The position numbers and the translations under genes were made by a program. A stretch of DNA of 64,000 nt from an uncultured Pelagibacteraceae bacterium (GTDB taxonomy: Bacteria; Pseudomonadota; Alphaproteobacteria; Pelagibacterales; Pelagibacteraceae): contig CACNFL010000001.1 in the NCBI GenBank assembly GCA_902619745.1, positions 1 through 64,000 of the forward strand, written 5' to 3'. Position 1 is the first letter of the stretch. The number at the start of each line of letters is the position of its first letter. Under the pieces are notes generated by a model, which saw only the letters and a program-made list of their open reading frames with translations, ran no database searches and was not told where the DNA came from. Shown piece by piece: positions 29,470 to 38,884 of the stretch.

Positions 29470-30735
29470 ATGAGCTCTGAAACAAAACAAATTTTAACAA
29501 CTGACGGAATACCTTTAGAGGTCAGTTTAAAAAAAGCTGAAAAGAAGAATAAAATAAAGGCATTTCTTCTTGTAGCTCCATTATTATTATTTCTTGTAAT
29601 TACTTATATCTTTCCAATTGGAGATATGTTTATGAGGAGTGTTGATGACAGAATGGTCACCAATATGCTTCCAAAAACATTTAAAGCGATGGAGAAATGG
29701 GAAAATTTAGATGAGTTACCTCCAGAAGAAGTATATCGAGGTTTTTATGAGGATTACAAACTACTTGCTGAAAATCAACAGCATGGAAAATTAGGACAAA
29801 GATTAAATAAAGAAAAAAATGGTTTTAATACGATTACCAAAAAACTTTTTAGACAAATCAAAAGAAAAAAAATTGATGAAAGCGCTAGTTTAAAAGAGCA
29901 AATCAATAAACTTCATAAAAGATGGAGAGATGTAGAGTATTGGCAAGCAATTAAAAGAACTGCACCTCCCTATACAGCTTCAAAATATCTAAAGGGAATG
30001 GACATGTATTTTGCTGCTGATGGTAGCATAGCCCAAGTAGATGAAGATAGAAGAATACACAGAATTCTGTGGCTTAGAACATTAGAAATTGCCTTTTTTG
30101 TTACACTTTTTTGCTTCTTTATGGGATACCCAATAGCTCATTTATTAGCAACACTACCAATGAAATACAGCAACTTATTAATGATTTGTGTGCTGCTTCC
30201 TTTCTGGACATCTTTACTTGTAAGGACAGCTAGTTGGATGATTTTGTTGCAACAGCAAGGAATAGTGAATGACTTCTTTGTGATGATTGGTTTAGTTGCG
30301 GACGATAACAGGCCAGAAATGATGTACAATAAGGTTGGGACATATGTTGCAATGACACAGATCTTATTGCCATTTATGGTTCTTCCACTTTATAGCGTTA
30401 TGAAGACTATCTCACCAAGCTTAATGAGAGCTGGAAAATCATTAGGTGGAACACCTTTTGTTGCGTTTTGGAAAGTTTACTTCCCTTTAACAATACCAGG
30501 TATTGGTGCCGGATGTTTATTAGTTTTCATTTTAGCGATTGGGTACTATATAACCCCAGCTTTAGTTGGAGGTGCCTCAGGAACATTAATAAGTAATCAG
30601 ATTGCGTTTCACATGAAGACCACTCTTGATTGGAGTTTCGCATCAGCTATGGGATTAATGTTGTTGACTGGAGTTTTAGTTATTTATTGGATTTATAATA
30701 AATTAGTTGGAGTTGATAATATTAAATTAGGATAA
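29470..30735 (+). CDS. potB: Pot-type ABC transporter permease 1 (PotB-like, with long insert)
   Basis: TM1 'FLLVAPLLLFLVITYIFPIGDMFMRS'; 'SLGGTPFVAFWKVYFPLTIPGIGAG' EAA-type loop. Confidence 0.85.
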   Translation: MSSETKQILTTDGIPLEVSLKKAEKKNKIKAFLLVAPLLLFLVITYIFPIGDMFMRSVDDRMVTNMLPKTFKAMEKWENLDELPPEEVYRGFYEDYKLLAENQQHGKLGQRLNKEKNGFNTITKKLFRQIKRKKIDESASLKEQINKLHKRWRDVEYWQAIKRTAPPYTASKYLKGMDMYFAADGSIAQVDEDRRIHRILWLRTLEIAFFVTLFCFFMGYPIAHLLATLPMKYSNLLMICVLLPFWTSLLVRTASWMILLQQQGIVNDFFVMIGLVADDNRPEMMYNKVGTYVAMTQILLPFMVLPLYSVMKTISPSLMRAGKSLGGTPFVAFWKVYFPLTIPGIGAGCLLVFILAIGYYITPALVGGASGTLISNQIAFHMKTTLDWSFASAMGLMLLTGVLVIYWIYNKLVGVDNIKLG

Positions 30736-30736
30736 T

Positions 30737-31591
30737 ATGGCATTACCAAGTTATACAGAAACAAGATACAGAATTTGGCACTATATTTATATTGCTATTT
30801 GTACTTTTGTATTTTTCTTTCTAATTGCACCTTTATTTGTAATTTTTCCATTATCATTTAATGCGGAGGAATTTTTGGTTTTCTCTGAAGGGATGAAAAA
30901 TCTTGATCCTGATGCATTCTCATTAAGATGGTATAAAGATATGATTTATGGGACTAAAAATCCTTGGGGATTAGCCGCAAAAAATAGTTTTATAATTGCA
31001 ATATTCGCAACCATTGGTTCAATAATTTTAGGTACTTTGGCTGCTTTAGGTTTGAGTAGCAGGCATATGCCATACAAAGGAATTATAATGGCTACTTTAA
31101 TCTCACCAATGATAGTTCCTTTAATTATTTCTGGGGTTGCAATTTTCTTTTTTATGGCAAAAGCTGGTTTAGCCGCAACACATACAGGAATAGTGTTAGC
31201 ACATATAATTTTAGGTACTCCATTTGTTGTCATTACTGTGACAGCAACACTTTCTGGTTTTGATCACAGTGTGACAAGGGCTGCAGCGAGTTTAGGGAGT
31301 AATCCAGTAAACACATTTATGAAGATCACTCTTCCATTAATATTACCCGGTGTTATTTCGGGTGGATTGTTTGCTTTTGTAACTTCATTTGACGAAGTTG
31401 TAGTAGTGTTGTTTTTAGCAGGTTTAGAAAATACAACTATTCCTGTACAAATGTGGACTGGATTAAGAGAGCAATTAAGTCCAACAATTCTTGCTGTAGC
31501 AACATGTTTAATTCTCTTATCAACCTTAATACTAGTATCAGCTGAATTATTGAGAAGAAGATCTGAGAGATTAAGAGGAATAAATAGATAA
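30737..31591 (+). CDS. potC: Pot-type ABC transporter permease 2 (PotC-like)
   Basis: 'AAASLGSNPVNTFMKITLPLILPGVISG' EAA-type loop, 'SFDEVVVVLFLAG'. Confidence 0.87.
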   Translation: MALPSYTETRYRIWHYIYIAICTFVFFFLIAPLFVIFPLSFNAEEFLVFSEGMKNLDPDAFSLRWYKDMIYGTKNPWGLAAKNSFIIAIFATIGSIILGTLAALGLSSRHMPYKGIIMATLISPMIVPLIISGVAIFFFMAKAGLAATHTGIVLAHIILGTPFVVITVTATLSGFDHSVTRAAASLGSNPVNTFMKITLPLILPGVISGGLFAFVTSFDEVVVVLFLAGLENTTIPVQMWTGLREQLSPTILAVATCLILLSTLILVSAELLRRRSERLRGINR

Positions 31592-31627
31592 TTTACCCAA
31601 ATAATTTAATCATATATAGAAGTTGGT

Positions 31628-33850
31628 ATGGAAATTAAAAAAGTTGTAGTTATTGGTTCTGGTACAATGGGCAGCGGTATTGCAGCCCATTTATGTAATG
31701 CAGGTGTACCAGTTACTCTTTTAGATTTAACTACTGAAATCAGCGAAAAAGCTAGAGAAAGAATTCATAAATCTAGACCTCCTTTGCTAATAGATAAAAG
31801 TAAAATTAACAATATTAATGTTGGAAATATTGAAGAAAATTTTGACGTAGTAAAAGATGCAGATTGGGTGGTAGAGGCGGTTGTAGAAAGAATTGATATT
31901 AAACATAATATTTATGAGAAGATATTTAAGAACAGAAAAAAAGGCGCAATAGTTTCATCAAACACATCATCAATTCCAATTAAAGTTTTATCAGAAAAAC
32001 TAAATGATGAAGAAAAAAAAGATTTTTGTATCACTCACTTTTTTAATCCAGTTAGATACATGGGATTGTTAGAAATTGTTAAAAACGAAAATAACGATTT
32101 AAATAAAATCAATTCTTTAAAGAAATTTTGTGAAGTAGAGCTCGGTAAGGGTGCTATAGTTTGCAACGATACCCCAGGTTTTCTAGGTAATAGAATTGGT
32201 GTTTATGCAATGCAAGTTGCTATGACAGAAGCATTCAAAATGAAACTTTCAATAGAAGAAGCTGATGCAGTTTTTGGTAGACCGATGGGAATACCCAAAA
32301 CAGGAGTATTTGGATTATATGATCTAATTGGAATTGATTTGATGGCTGATGTATTAAAAAGTTTTATTAAGGAACTTTCAGAAAAAGATGAATTTCAAAT
32401 TGTTGCAAAAGAAATTCCATTAGTCAAAAAATTAATTGAAACAGGCTATACAGGGCGTAAAGGAAAAGGCGGCTTTTATAGAATGAATAAAAGTGGAGAT
32501 CAAAAAATTTTAGAAGCGATAAATTTAGAAACAGGAGAGTATTCGGCAACAAAAAAAATAGATTTAGGAATTGAGACTGTTGATATTAGTAATTTAATTA
32601 ATCGAAAAGATAAGTTTGGAGAATATGCCTGGATTGTAATTTCAAAAATAATTAAATATGCATCTTCACTTGTTCCAGGAATTACTGATAAGTTTAACGA
32701 TATTGATGAAGCTATGAGACTAGGTTTTAATTGGGCAATGGGACCATTCGAAATGTTGAGATCAATAGGAGTTAATAATTTCTTTGAGAGAATTGATAGC
32801 TTTGAAAATAATAAATTTTTAGAAAATTTATCAAAATCAAAAGATGAAAACTTCTATGGAGAAAGACAACTTTATACAGATATTCAAACTCTAGGAAAAA
32901 TAAGACCATCAGCAATTAAACTAGATAAAAATAATTCAGCTGAAATTCATCGATTTAAAGATTTTAATATTGTTGAATTTACAACAAAAGCTTGTGCATT
33001 AGACTATGATTCAATGGATGCATTGAAAAATGCAACCGATAAACCTTTAATAATAATTAATGAAAGCATGCAATTTTCAGCAGGTGTGAATTTAAGTTAT
33101 ACTATGAATTTTGCTGACAAAGGTGATTTTAAATCAATTGAAAAATTTATTAAATATTTTCAAGATACTTGCAAAACTTTAAAATACTCTAAGTACCCAG
33201 TTGTATCAGCACCTTCTGGACTTACACTTGGAGGAGGCTTTGAGGTTTTAGTTCAAAGTAATTTTGTTGCCTCACACACAAATTTAGTTATTGGATTAGT
33301 TGAAACTATTGTTGGATTAGTTCCAGCAGGTGGAGGATGTAAAGAAATGTTGTGGAGATGGTCACAAACAGAGGAAGCAAAATTAGATCCAGATTATGCC
33401 CCACTAAAAGTTTTTGATATTATTGGTTATGCTAAAACAGCCACATCTCCAATCGAGGCTGAGCCATTAAAGTATTTACGACCAGAAGATAAAAAAATAA
33501 TGAACAGAAATAGCCTTTTTGAGGAAGCAAAAAATTTAATTAATCAAAATACTGATTTTGTTCCTCCAGAAGAGTGTAAATTTAAGCTTTCCGGAAAGCT
33601 GCTGAAAGATAAAATGATTAAGGTTTTAGAGAAATTATACAACGAAAAGGTAATTTTAGATCATGGTATGCATGTTGGAACTGAGCTTGCAAACGTTTTA
33701 AGTGGTGGAGACACTACTATTGAAAAAGTATTGTCAGAGGATGATCTGTATAAACTAGAACTAGATTCTTTTATGAGATTGATAGAAACAAAACAAACTC
33801 AAGAAAGAATTAAACATACATTATCGACAGGAAAACCTTTAGTTAATTAG
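31628..33850 (+). CDS. 3-hydroxyacyl-CoA dehydrogenase / enoyl-CoA hydratase fusion, FadN-like order (HAD N-terminal, ECH C-terminal)
   Basis: N-term 'VVVIGSGTMGSGIAAHLCNAGVPVTLLDL', 'THFFNPVRYMGLLEIV'; C-term crotonase-like 'GLTLGGGFEVLVQS' and 'GLVETIVGLVPAGGG'. Confidence 0.85.
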   Translation: MEIKKVVVIGSGTMGSGIAAHLCNAGVPVTLLDLTTEISEKARERIHKSRPPLLIDKSKINNINVGNIEENFDVVKDADWVVEAVVERIDIKHNIYEKIFKNRKKGAIVSSNTSSIPIKVLSEKLNDEEKKDFCITHFFNPVRYMGLLEIVKNENNDLNKINSLKKFCEVELGKGAIVCNDTPGFLGNRIGVYAMQVAMTEAFKMKLSIEEADAVFGRPMGIPKTGVFGLYDLIGIDLMADVLKSFIKELSEKDEFQIVAKEIPLVKKLIETGYTGRKGKGGFYRMNKSGDQKILEAINLETGEYSATKKIDLGIETVDISNLINRKDKFGEYAWIVISKIIKYASSLVPGITDKFNDIDEAMRLGFNWAMGPFEMLRSIGVNNFFERIDSFENNKFLENLSKSKDENFYGERQLYTDIQTLGKIRPSAIKLDKNNSAEIHRFKDFNIVEFTTKACALDYDSMDALKNATDKPLIIINESMQFSAGVNLSYTMNFADKGDFKSIEKFIKYFQDTCKTLKYSKYPVVSAPSGLTLGGGFEVLVQSNFVASHTNLVIGLVETIVGLVPAGGGCKEMLWRWSQTEEAKLDPDYAPLKVFDIIGYAKTATSPIEAEPLKYLRPEDKKIMNRNSLFEEAKNLINQNTDFVPPEECKFKLSGKLLKDKMIKVLEKLYNEKVILDHGMHVGTELANVLSGGDTTIEKVLSEDDLYKLELDSFMRLIETKQTQERIKHTLSTGKPLVN

Positions 33851-34493
33851 AATTAAACATTCTAAAGGTTTTAATATAATCAGGTCTTAAAACATAAATT
33901 GCCTTATTACCCATTTTAATTTTAGTTAATATATCTAAACCATAAATTACTTTACCAATTGGAGTATATTCACCTTGATAAATTGGAATTTCTTTTAATG
34001 TAATAAAGAATTCACTATCTTCTGTATCAAATTCTGTTGCTCTAGCAAAACCAACACTTCCTTCTGTAAATTTAAAATCGTTGGTCAGTTCTGATTTTAA
34101 CAATCCCAGTCCAGACTTTCCGCTACCAATTTTAGAATAATCTAAATTATTTATATTTCCATACTCAATATCTCCAGCCTGTACAAAAGTATTTTCTGAA
34201 ACTTTATAAAAAGCAGAACCATCATACATTTTTTTTTCGATTAAAATTTTAAATCTTTCCACCGCTTTAGGAGAAATTTCTGGATAAAGTTCAATTATTA
34301 CATTTCCACACTCAACATTCATTACTGCAATATTATCTGGATCATTAAAATTAAGTTTACTTAAATTATTTTTTTCTACAAATAGACATTTATTTTTTAA
34401 TAAAAAAAAAGATGTAAAAGCAAAAATTGAAAGACAAATTAAAAATATAAATAAAATTTTTTCTGATTTTGAGGCTTTAATAGTTTTAATCAT
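33843..34493 (-). CDS. Membrane-anchored cyclophilin-type peptidyl-prolyl isomerase
   Basis: N-terminal TM; 'VIELYPEISPKAVERFKILIEKKMYDGSAFYKV'. Confidence 0.82.
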   Translation of the reverse strand: MIKTIKASKSEKILFIFLICLSIFAFTSFFLLKNKCLFVEKNNLSKLNFNDPDNIAVMNVECGNVIIELYPEISPKAVERFKILIEKKMYDGSAFYKVSENTFVQAGDIEYGNINNLDYSKIGSGKSGLGLLKSELTNDFKFTEGSVGFARATEFDTEDSEFFITLKEIPIYQGEYTPIGKVIYGLDILTKIKMGNKAIYVLRPDYIKTFRMFNSN

Positions 34494-35218
34494 AAAATAT
34501 TTTTATCTATTTTAGCTAAGTTAAATTTTATAAAATTCACTTTATTACTTAGGATTTTGTCACTATTAATTTTATCTTTAATTGTTTCCTTATCAGTCAT
34601 TAAAAATGAAAAAATTTCTGCCATATCTTCAGATGGGATAGATTTAGAATATTCTGTTAAAAAACCATCAGTTTTTTCATACAGATCTAAATTTAATCTA
34701 TCAGAACAAGTTGAACATTCAGCATAATTAAATGATGTTAGATTAAAAGAAGAAAATTTATCCTCGTCGAAATATTCAATGTGAGTGTTTTGTATCATAT
34801 GAAAAATTTCATGGTGCATCATTCTTTCAAAATATTTTTTATTAAAACTAATATCTAAAATTAATGTCCTGTTTTTATTATCAGGGATTCCCCCAGTATT
34901 AATTTCAGAGATGAATAAATTTTCACAAAATACAATATATTTTAATTTTATCTTATTAAGAAAATTAGAATTATATCGATTAAGATTTTTTTCAATTAAA
35001 GGAAATTTTGAATTTAAATTATTTATATTAACTTTATCGCAAGAAATGTTCTTATTTACACCAATTTTAAAATTACCTTTAGCGCTCAAATAACGAATAT
35101 TATTATCGTTTTTTAATTTATAAATTTCTAAATTTGGAATTTTTATCAGATTATAAATTTCATCAGCATTTACATGCGAAATATGAAAAATAAGAATAAA
35201 TAAAAATAAAATTTTCAT
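34490..35218 (-). CDS. Exported putative zinc metallopeptidase, family unassigned
   Basis: Signal peptide MKILFLFILIFHISHVNA; HExxH-type 'MMHHEIFHMIQNTH'; 'PSEDMAEIFSFLM' possible third ligand. Confidence 0.6.
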   Translation of the reverse strand: MKILFLFILIFHISHVNADEIYNLIKIPNLEIYKLKNDNNIRYLSAKGNFKIGVNKNISCDKVNINNLNSKFPLIEKNLNRYNSNFLNKIKLKYIVFCENLFISEINTGGIPDNKNRTLILDISFNKKYFERMMHHEIFHMIQNTHIEYFDEDKFSSFNLTSFNYAECSTCSDRLNLDLYEKTDGFLTEYSKSIPSEDMAEIFSFLMTDKETIKDKINSDKILSNKVNFIKFNLAKIDKNIL

Positions 35219-35271
35219 TAAATTATTATAGACGAATTAGATGAGATAATATTATCTTAGATTATTAAAAA

Positions 35272-36231
35272 ATGAAAAAAGAAAGAAACAAAAATCCAAT
35301 TCAACCAGTTAGCGGAACTAAAGTTCCAAGATTTGCTGGCCCAAGCACATTTGCAAGATTACCTGAACTAAGAGATGTGGAAAGTTGTGACGTTGCAATT
35401 GTTGGAATTCCGTTTGATGCTGGCACAAGTTATCGACCCGGAGCAAGATTTGGTCCACAAAGCATCAGGCAAGCTTCTAGACATTTGAGAACTAATTATC
35501 ATCCTAATTATGATGTTGAGCCTTTTAAAATCCAACAAGTAGCTGATGCTGGTGATATCGCTTGCAACCCATTTAGTATTGATGAAGCAATTAAACAAAT
35601 AGAAGTAGGCGCAACAGATTTATTAAATAAGGTTGGAGGAATTATAAGTCTAGGTGGAGACCATACTATTGCTGTACCATTGTTAAGAGCAATCAATAAA
35701 AAAAATAAGGGCCCTGTATCTTTAGTTCATTTTGATGCCCACTTAGATACTTGGGACACATATTTTGGTGCACCTTATACTCACGGAACTCCATTCAGAA
35801 GAGCTAGAGAAGAAGGATTATTTTTAGATGATGCTTCTATGCATGTTGGAATTCGAGGACCACTTTATAGTAGAGATGATATTAAAAATGATGAAAGTTT
35901 TGGATTTAAAATAATTCATTGTGATGAGTTTCAAACAGAAGGAACCGATAAAATAGCAGAAAGAATTAGAAAAAGAGTGGGAGACAATCCTTTATACTTA
36001 TCAATTGATATTGATGTTTTAGACCCTGCATTTGCTCCAGGTACTGGTACACCAGAAATTGCAGGGATGACTACAAGAGAAATGGTAAATGTTTTAAGAG
36101 GTTTGTCTGGATTAAATTTAGTTTCAGCAGACGTCGTTGAGGTTTCTCCAGCATATGATCATGCAGAAGTAACTTCTTTAGCAGCAGCAACTATTGTTTA
36201 TGAATTGACTAATTTATTTGCAAAAACATAA
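35272..36231 (+). CDS. Ureohydrolase family protein (agmatinase / guanidinobutyrase-like)
   Basis: 'SLGGDHTIAVPLLRAI', 'HFDAHLDTWD', 'SIDIDVLDPAFAPGTGTPE' Mn ligands. Confidence 0.9.
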   Translation: MKKERNKNPIQPVSGTKVPRFAGPSTFARLPELRDVESCDVAIVGIPFDAGTSYRPGARFGPQSIRQASRHLRTNYHPNYDVEPFKIQQVADAGDIACNPFSIDEAIKQIEVGATDLLNKVGGIISLGGDHTIAVPLLRAINKKNKGPVSLVHFDAHLDTWDTYFGAPYTHGTPFRRAREEGLFLDDASMHVGIRGPLYSRDDIKNDESFGFKIIHCDEFQTEGTDKIAERIRKRVGDNPLYLSIDIDVLDPAFAPGTGTPEIAGMTTREMVNVLRGLSGLNLVSADVVEVSPAYDHAEVTSLAAATIVYELTNLFAKT

Positions 36232-36251
36232 AGAAAGGATAACGTCAAAAT

Positions 36252-37685
36252 ATGTTAGACAAAAAAAATTTTTACATTAATGGAGCGTGGATTAAGCCAA
36301 ATAGCTCTGAGGAAATTAAAGTAATTGATCCTGCTACCGAAGAAAATTGTGCAGTAATCACTTTGGGGAGCAAAGCTGATGTTGATAATGCTGTTAATGC
36401 AGCTAAAGATGCCTATGAGTCTTGGGCCTTCTCTTCTAAAGAAGAAAGAATTGGATTATTAGAAAAACTTTATGAAAATTATAAGAAAAGATGGGCAGAT
36501 ATTGCAGAAGCTATCACTCTTGAGATGGGTGCTCCAAAAGATTTTGCAACAAAATTACAAGCAGGTACAGGAGCAAGTCATATCAAATCATTTATTAGAT
36601 ATTTAAAAAATTTTGAATTTGAAAAACCTTTAGGAGATCATGCTCCAAATCAAAGATTAATTTATGAACCAAAAGGTGTTTGTGCATTAATAACACCATG
36701 GAATTGGCCGATGAACCAAGTTTGCCTAAAAGTAATGCCAGCAATTGCATCAGGTTGCACAATGGTCTTAAAACCATCAGAGTTAGCACCGTTATCCTCA
36801 ATGATACTTGCTGAAATAATTGATGAGGTAAAATTTCCAAAAGGAGTATTTAATTTAGTTAATGGTGACGGAGCAACAACGGGTGATGCTCTTACAAGCC
36901 ATCCAGATATTAATATGATATCTTTTACTGGATCAACAAGAGCAGGAGCTTTGATTTCACAAAATGCTGCTAAAGATTTTAAAAGAGTAAGCTTAGAATT
37001 AGGAGGCAAGGGTGCAAATATAATTTTTAAAGATGCTGATCCAGAAGCTATTGAAAGAGGTGCTTTAAGATGTTTTAGAAATTCTGGACAATCTTGTAAT
37101 GCACCGACAAGAATGTTAGTTGAAAAATCAATGTATGAAGAAGCTATTGAGAGATTAAAAAAATATACCGAAAGTTTTGAGGTGGGTGATCCTAAAAAAG
37201 AAGGAGAACATATAGGTCCAGTTATTTCAGAAACTCAATACAATAAAATACAAACTTTAATCCAAAAAGGAATAGATGAAGGTGCAAAATTAGTTGCTGG
37301 AGGAACAGGTAAACCTGATGGATTAGACAAAGGTTACTTTGTTAAACCAACTGTTTTTGCAGATGTAAATAATGATATGGAAGTTGCAAGAACAGAAATT
37401 TTTGGACCTGTTTTATCTGTTATTCCTTTTGAAACAGAAGAAGATGCAATTAAAATTGCAAATGATACTGCTTATGGACTAACAAACTATATCCAAACCA
37501 AAGACTCTCAAAAAGTACAAAGAGTTGCAAGAAAATTAAGATCTGGAATGGTTGATGTTAATGGAGCTGGTATTGCAGTTGATGCACCTTTCGGTGGTTT
37601 TAAACATTCCGGAATAGGTCGAGAAGCAGGTGAACACGGTTTAGAGGAATTTTTAGAGGTAAAAGCCGTAGGTGGTTGGAGTTAA
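36252..37685 (+). CDS. NAD-dependent aldehyde dehydrogenase
   Basis: 'VSLELGGKGANIIFKD', 'RNSGQSCNAPTRMLV'; paralogue of 21788..23218. Confidence 0.92.
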   Translation: MLDKKNFYINGAWIKPNSSEEIKVIDPATEENCAVITLGSKADVDNAVNAAKDAYESWAFSSKEERIGLLEKLYENYKKRWADIAEAITLEMGAPKDFATKLQAGTGASHIKSFIRYLKNFEFEKPLGDHAPNQRLIYEPKGVCALITPWNWPMNQVCLKVMPAIASGCTMVLKPSELAPLSSMILAEIIDEVKFPKGVFNLVNGDGATTGDALTSHPDINMISFTGSTRAGALISQNAAKDFKRVSLELGGKGANIIFKDADPEAIERGALRCFRNSGQSCNAPTRMLVEKSMYEEAIERLKKYTESFEVGDPKKEGEHIGPVISETQYNKIQTLIQKGIDEGAKLVAGGTGKPDGLDKGYFVKPTVFADVNNDMEVARTEIFGPVLSVIPFETEEDAIKIANDTAYGLTNYIQTKDSQKVQRVARKLRSGMVDVNGAGIAVDAPFGGFKHSGIGREAGEHGLEEFLEVKAVGGWS

Positions 37686-38860
37686 TTTACTGATTTATCT
37701 TTTACACCCTCTAAAAACTTAAGACATTTTTTCATTTCATTTAATTCTATGAACTCGTCAATTTTGTGAGCTTGTTCTATGGATCCAGGTCCGCAAACAA
37801 CTGTACTGATACCTAATTCTTGAAATAAACCAGCTTCTGTTCCAAAAGAAACTACTTCTCTAGAATTATCACCAGTTATATTTGATACAAATTCACATGC
37901 CTCAGACTCATCTAATCTGTTAAAACCAACGACTTCACCTATCACTTCTTTTTTAATATAAGAATCTGGAAATACTTTTTTCATTTCTGGTAGGAGTACT
38001 TCATTTGCATATTTATCAATTTCTTTCGTAACAAATTCTCCATCTTCTTTAACAACTGGTCTTGTTTCCCATTCAACACTACATTTATCTGCAATGACAT
38101 TATGAGCAATACCACCTTTAATTCCACCAATTGATAAAGTTGAATGTGAAGGATCAAAAATACTATCTTTTTGAACTCTTTTTTTTAATTCTTCTCTAAT
38201 TTCTAAAAGTTTTCCAACATATCTAGTAGCATATTCAGCTGCATTTACTCCTAAATGTGGTTTAGAACTATGTCCCGCAAGTCCTCCAAAGTGAACTGTG
38301 TATTCATTCATACCTTTGTGGGCATCAATAATTTTCATTTTAGTTGGTTCACCAATTATACAAATTCCATTTTTGATTTCTCTTTTTTTTAATTCCTCTA
38401 TTAATAAAGGGGCTCCAATACATGCAGTCTCTTCATCAAATGTGTAACAGAAATGTAAGTCTCTATCTAAATTACTTTCTTTGAAGATAGGTGCATAAGC
38501 AAGTGTACATGCAATAAAACCTTTCATATCACATGATCCTCTTCCATATAATTTATCATTTTTAATAGTTGCAACGAATGGATCACTGCTCCAACCTTTA
38601 GATACGGGAACCACATCAGTGTGACCGGATAATATAATTGGTTTTTTTGTGCTTTGATTTTTTGCTTTTAGAGTTCCAAAAAGATTTACTCTTTTTTTAT
38701 CATCATCATAAACTTTGAAAGTATCTATTCCGATGTTATTTAAAATTTTTTCACAATAATCAATTAAATTACTGTTATCTTGACCTGAGATAGTTTTAAA
38801 TGCGATTAAGTCAGTTAAAATCTTGATTGATTTTTCATATAAATTGTTATCTATACTCAT
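37682..38860 (-). CDS. argE: M20 family deacetylase, acetylornithine deacetylase ArgE-like
   Basis: 'ILSGHTDVVPV', 'YGRGSCDMKGFIA', 'FDEETACIGAP', 'GPGSIEQAHKIDEFI'. Confidence 0.82.
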   Translation of the reverse strand: MSIDNNLYEKSIKILTDLIAFKTISGQDNSNLIDYCEKILNNIGIDTFKVYDDDKKRVNLFGTLKAKNQSTKKPIILSGHTDVVPVSKGWSSDPFVATIKNDKLYGRGSCDMKGFIACTLAYAPIFKESNLDRDLHFCYTFDEETACIGAPLLIEELKKREIKNGICIIGEPTKMKIIDAHKGMNEYTVHFGGLAGHSSKPHLGVNAAEYATRYVGKLLEIREELKKRVQKDSIFDPSHSTLSIGGIKGGIAHNVIADKCSVEWETRPVVKEDGEFVTKEIDKYANEVLLPEMKKVFPDSYIKKEVIGEVVGFNRLDESEACEFVSNITGDNSREVVSFGTEAGLFQELGISTVVCGPGSIEQAHKIDEFIELNEMKKCLKFLEGVKDKSVN

Positions 38861-38884
38861 AAACTTAAAACACTATATTATATT

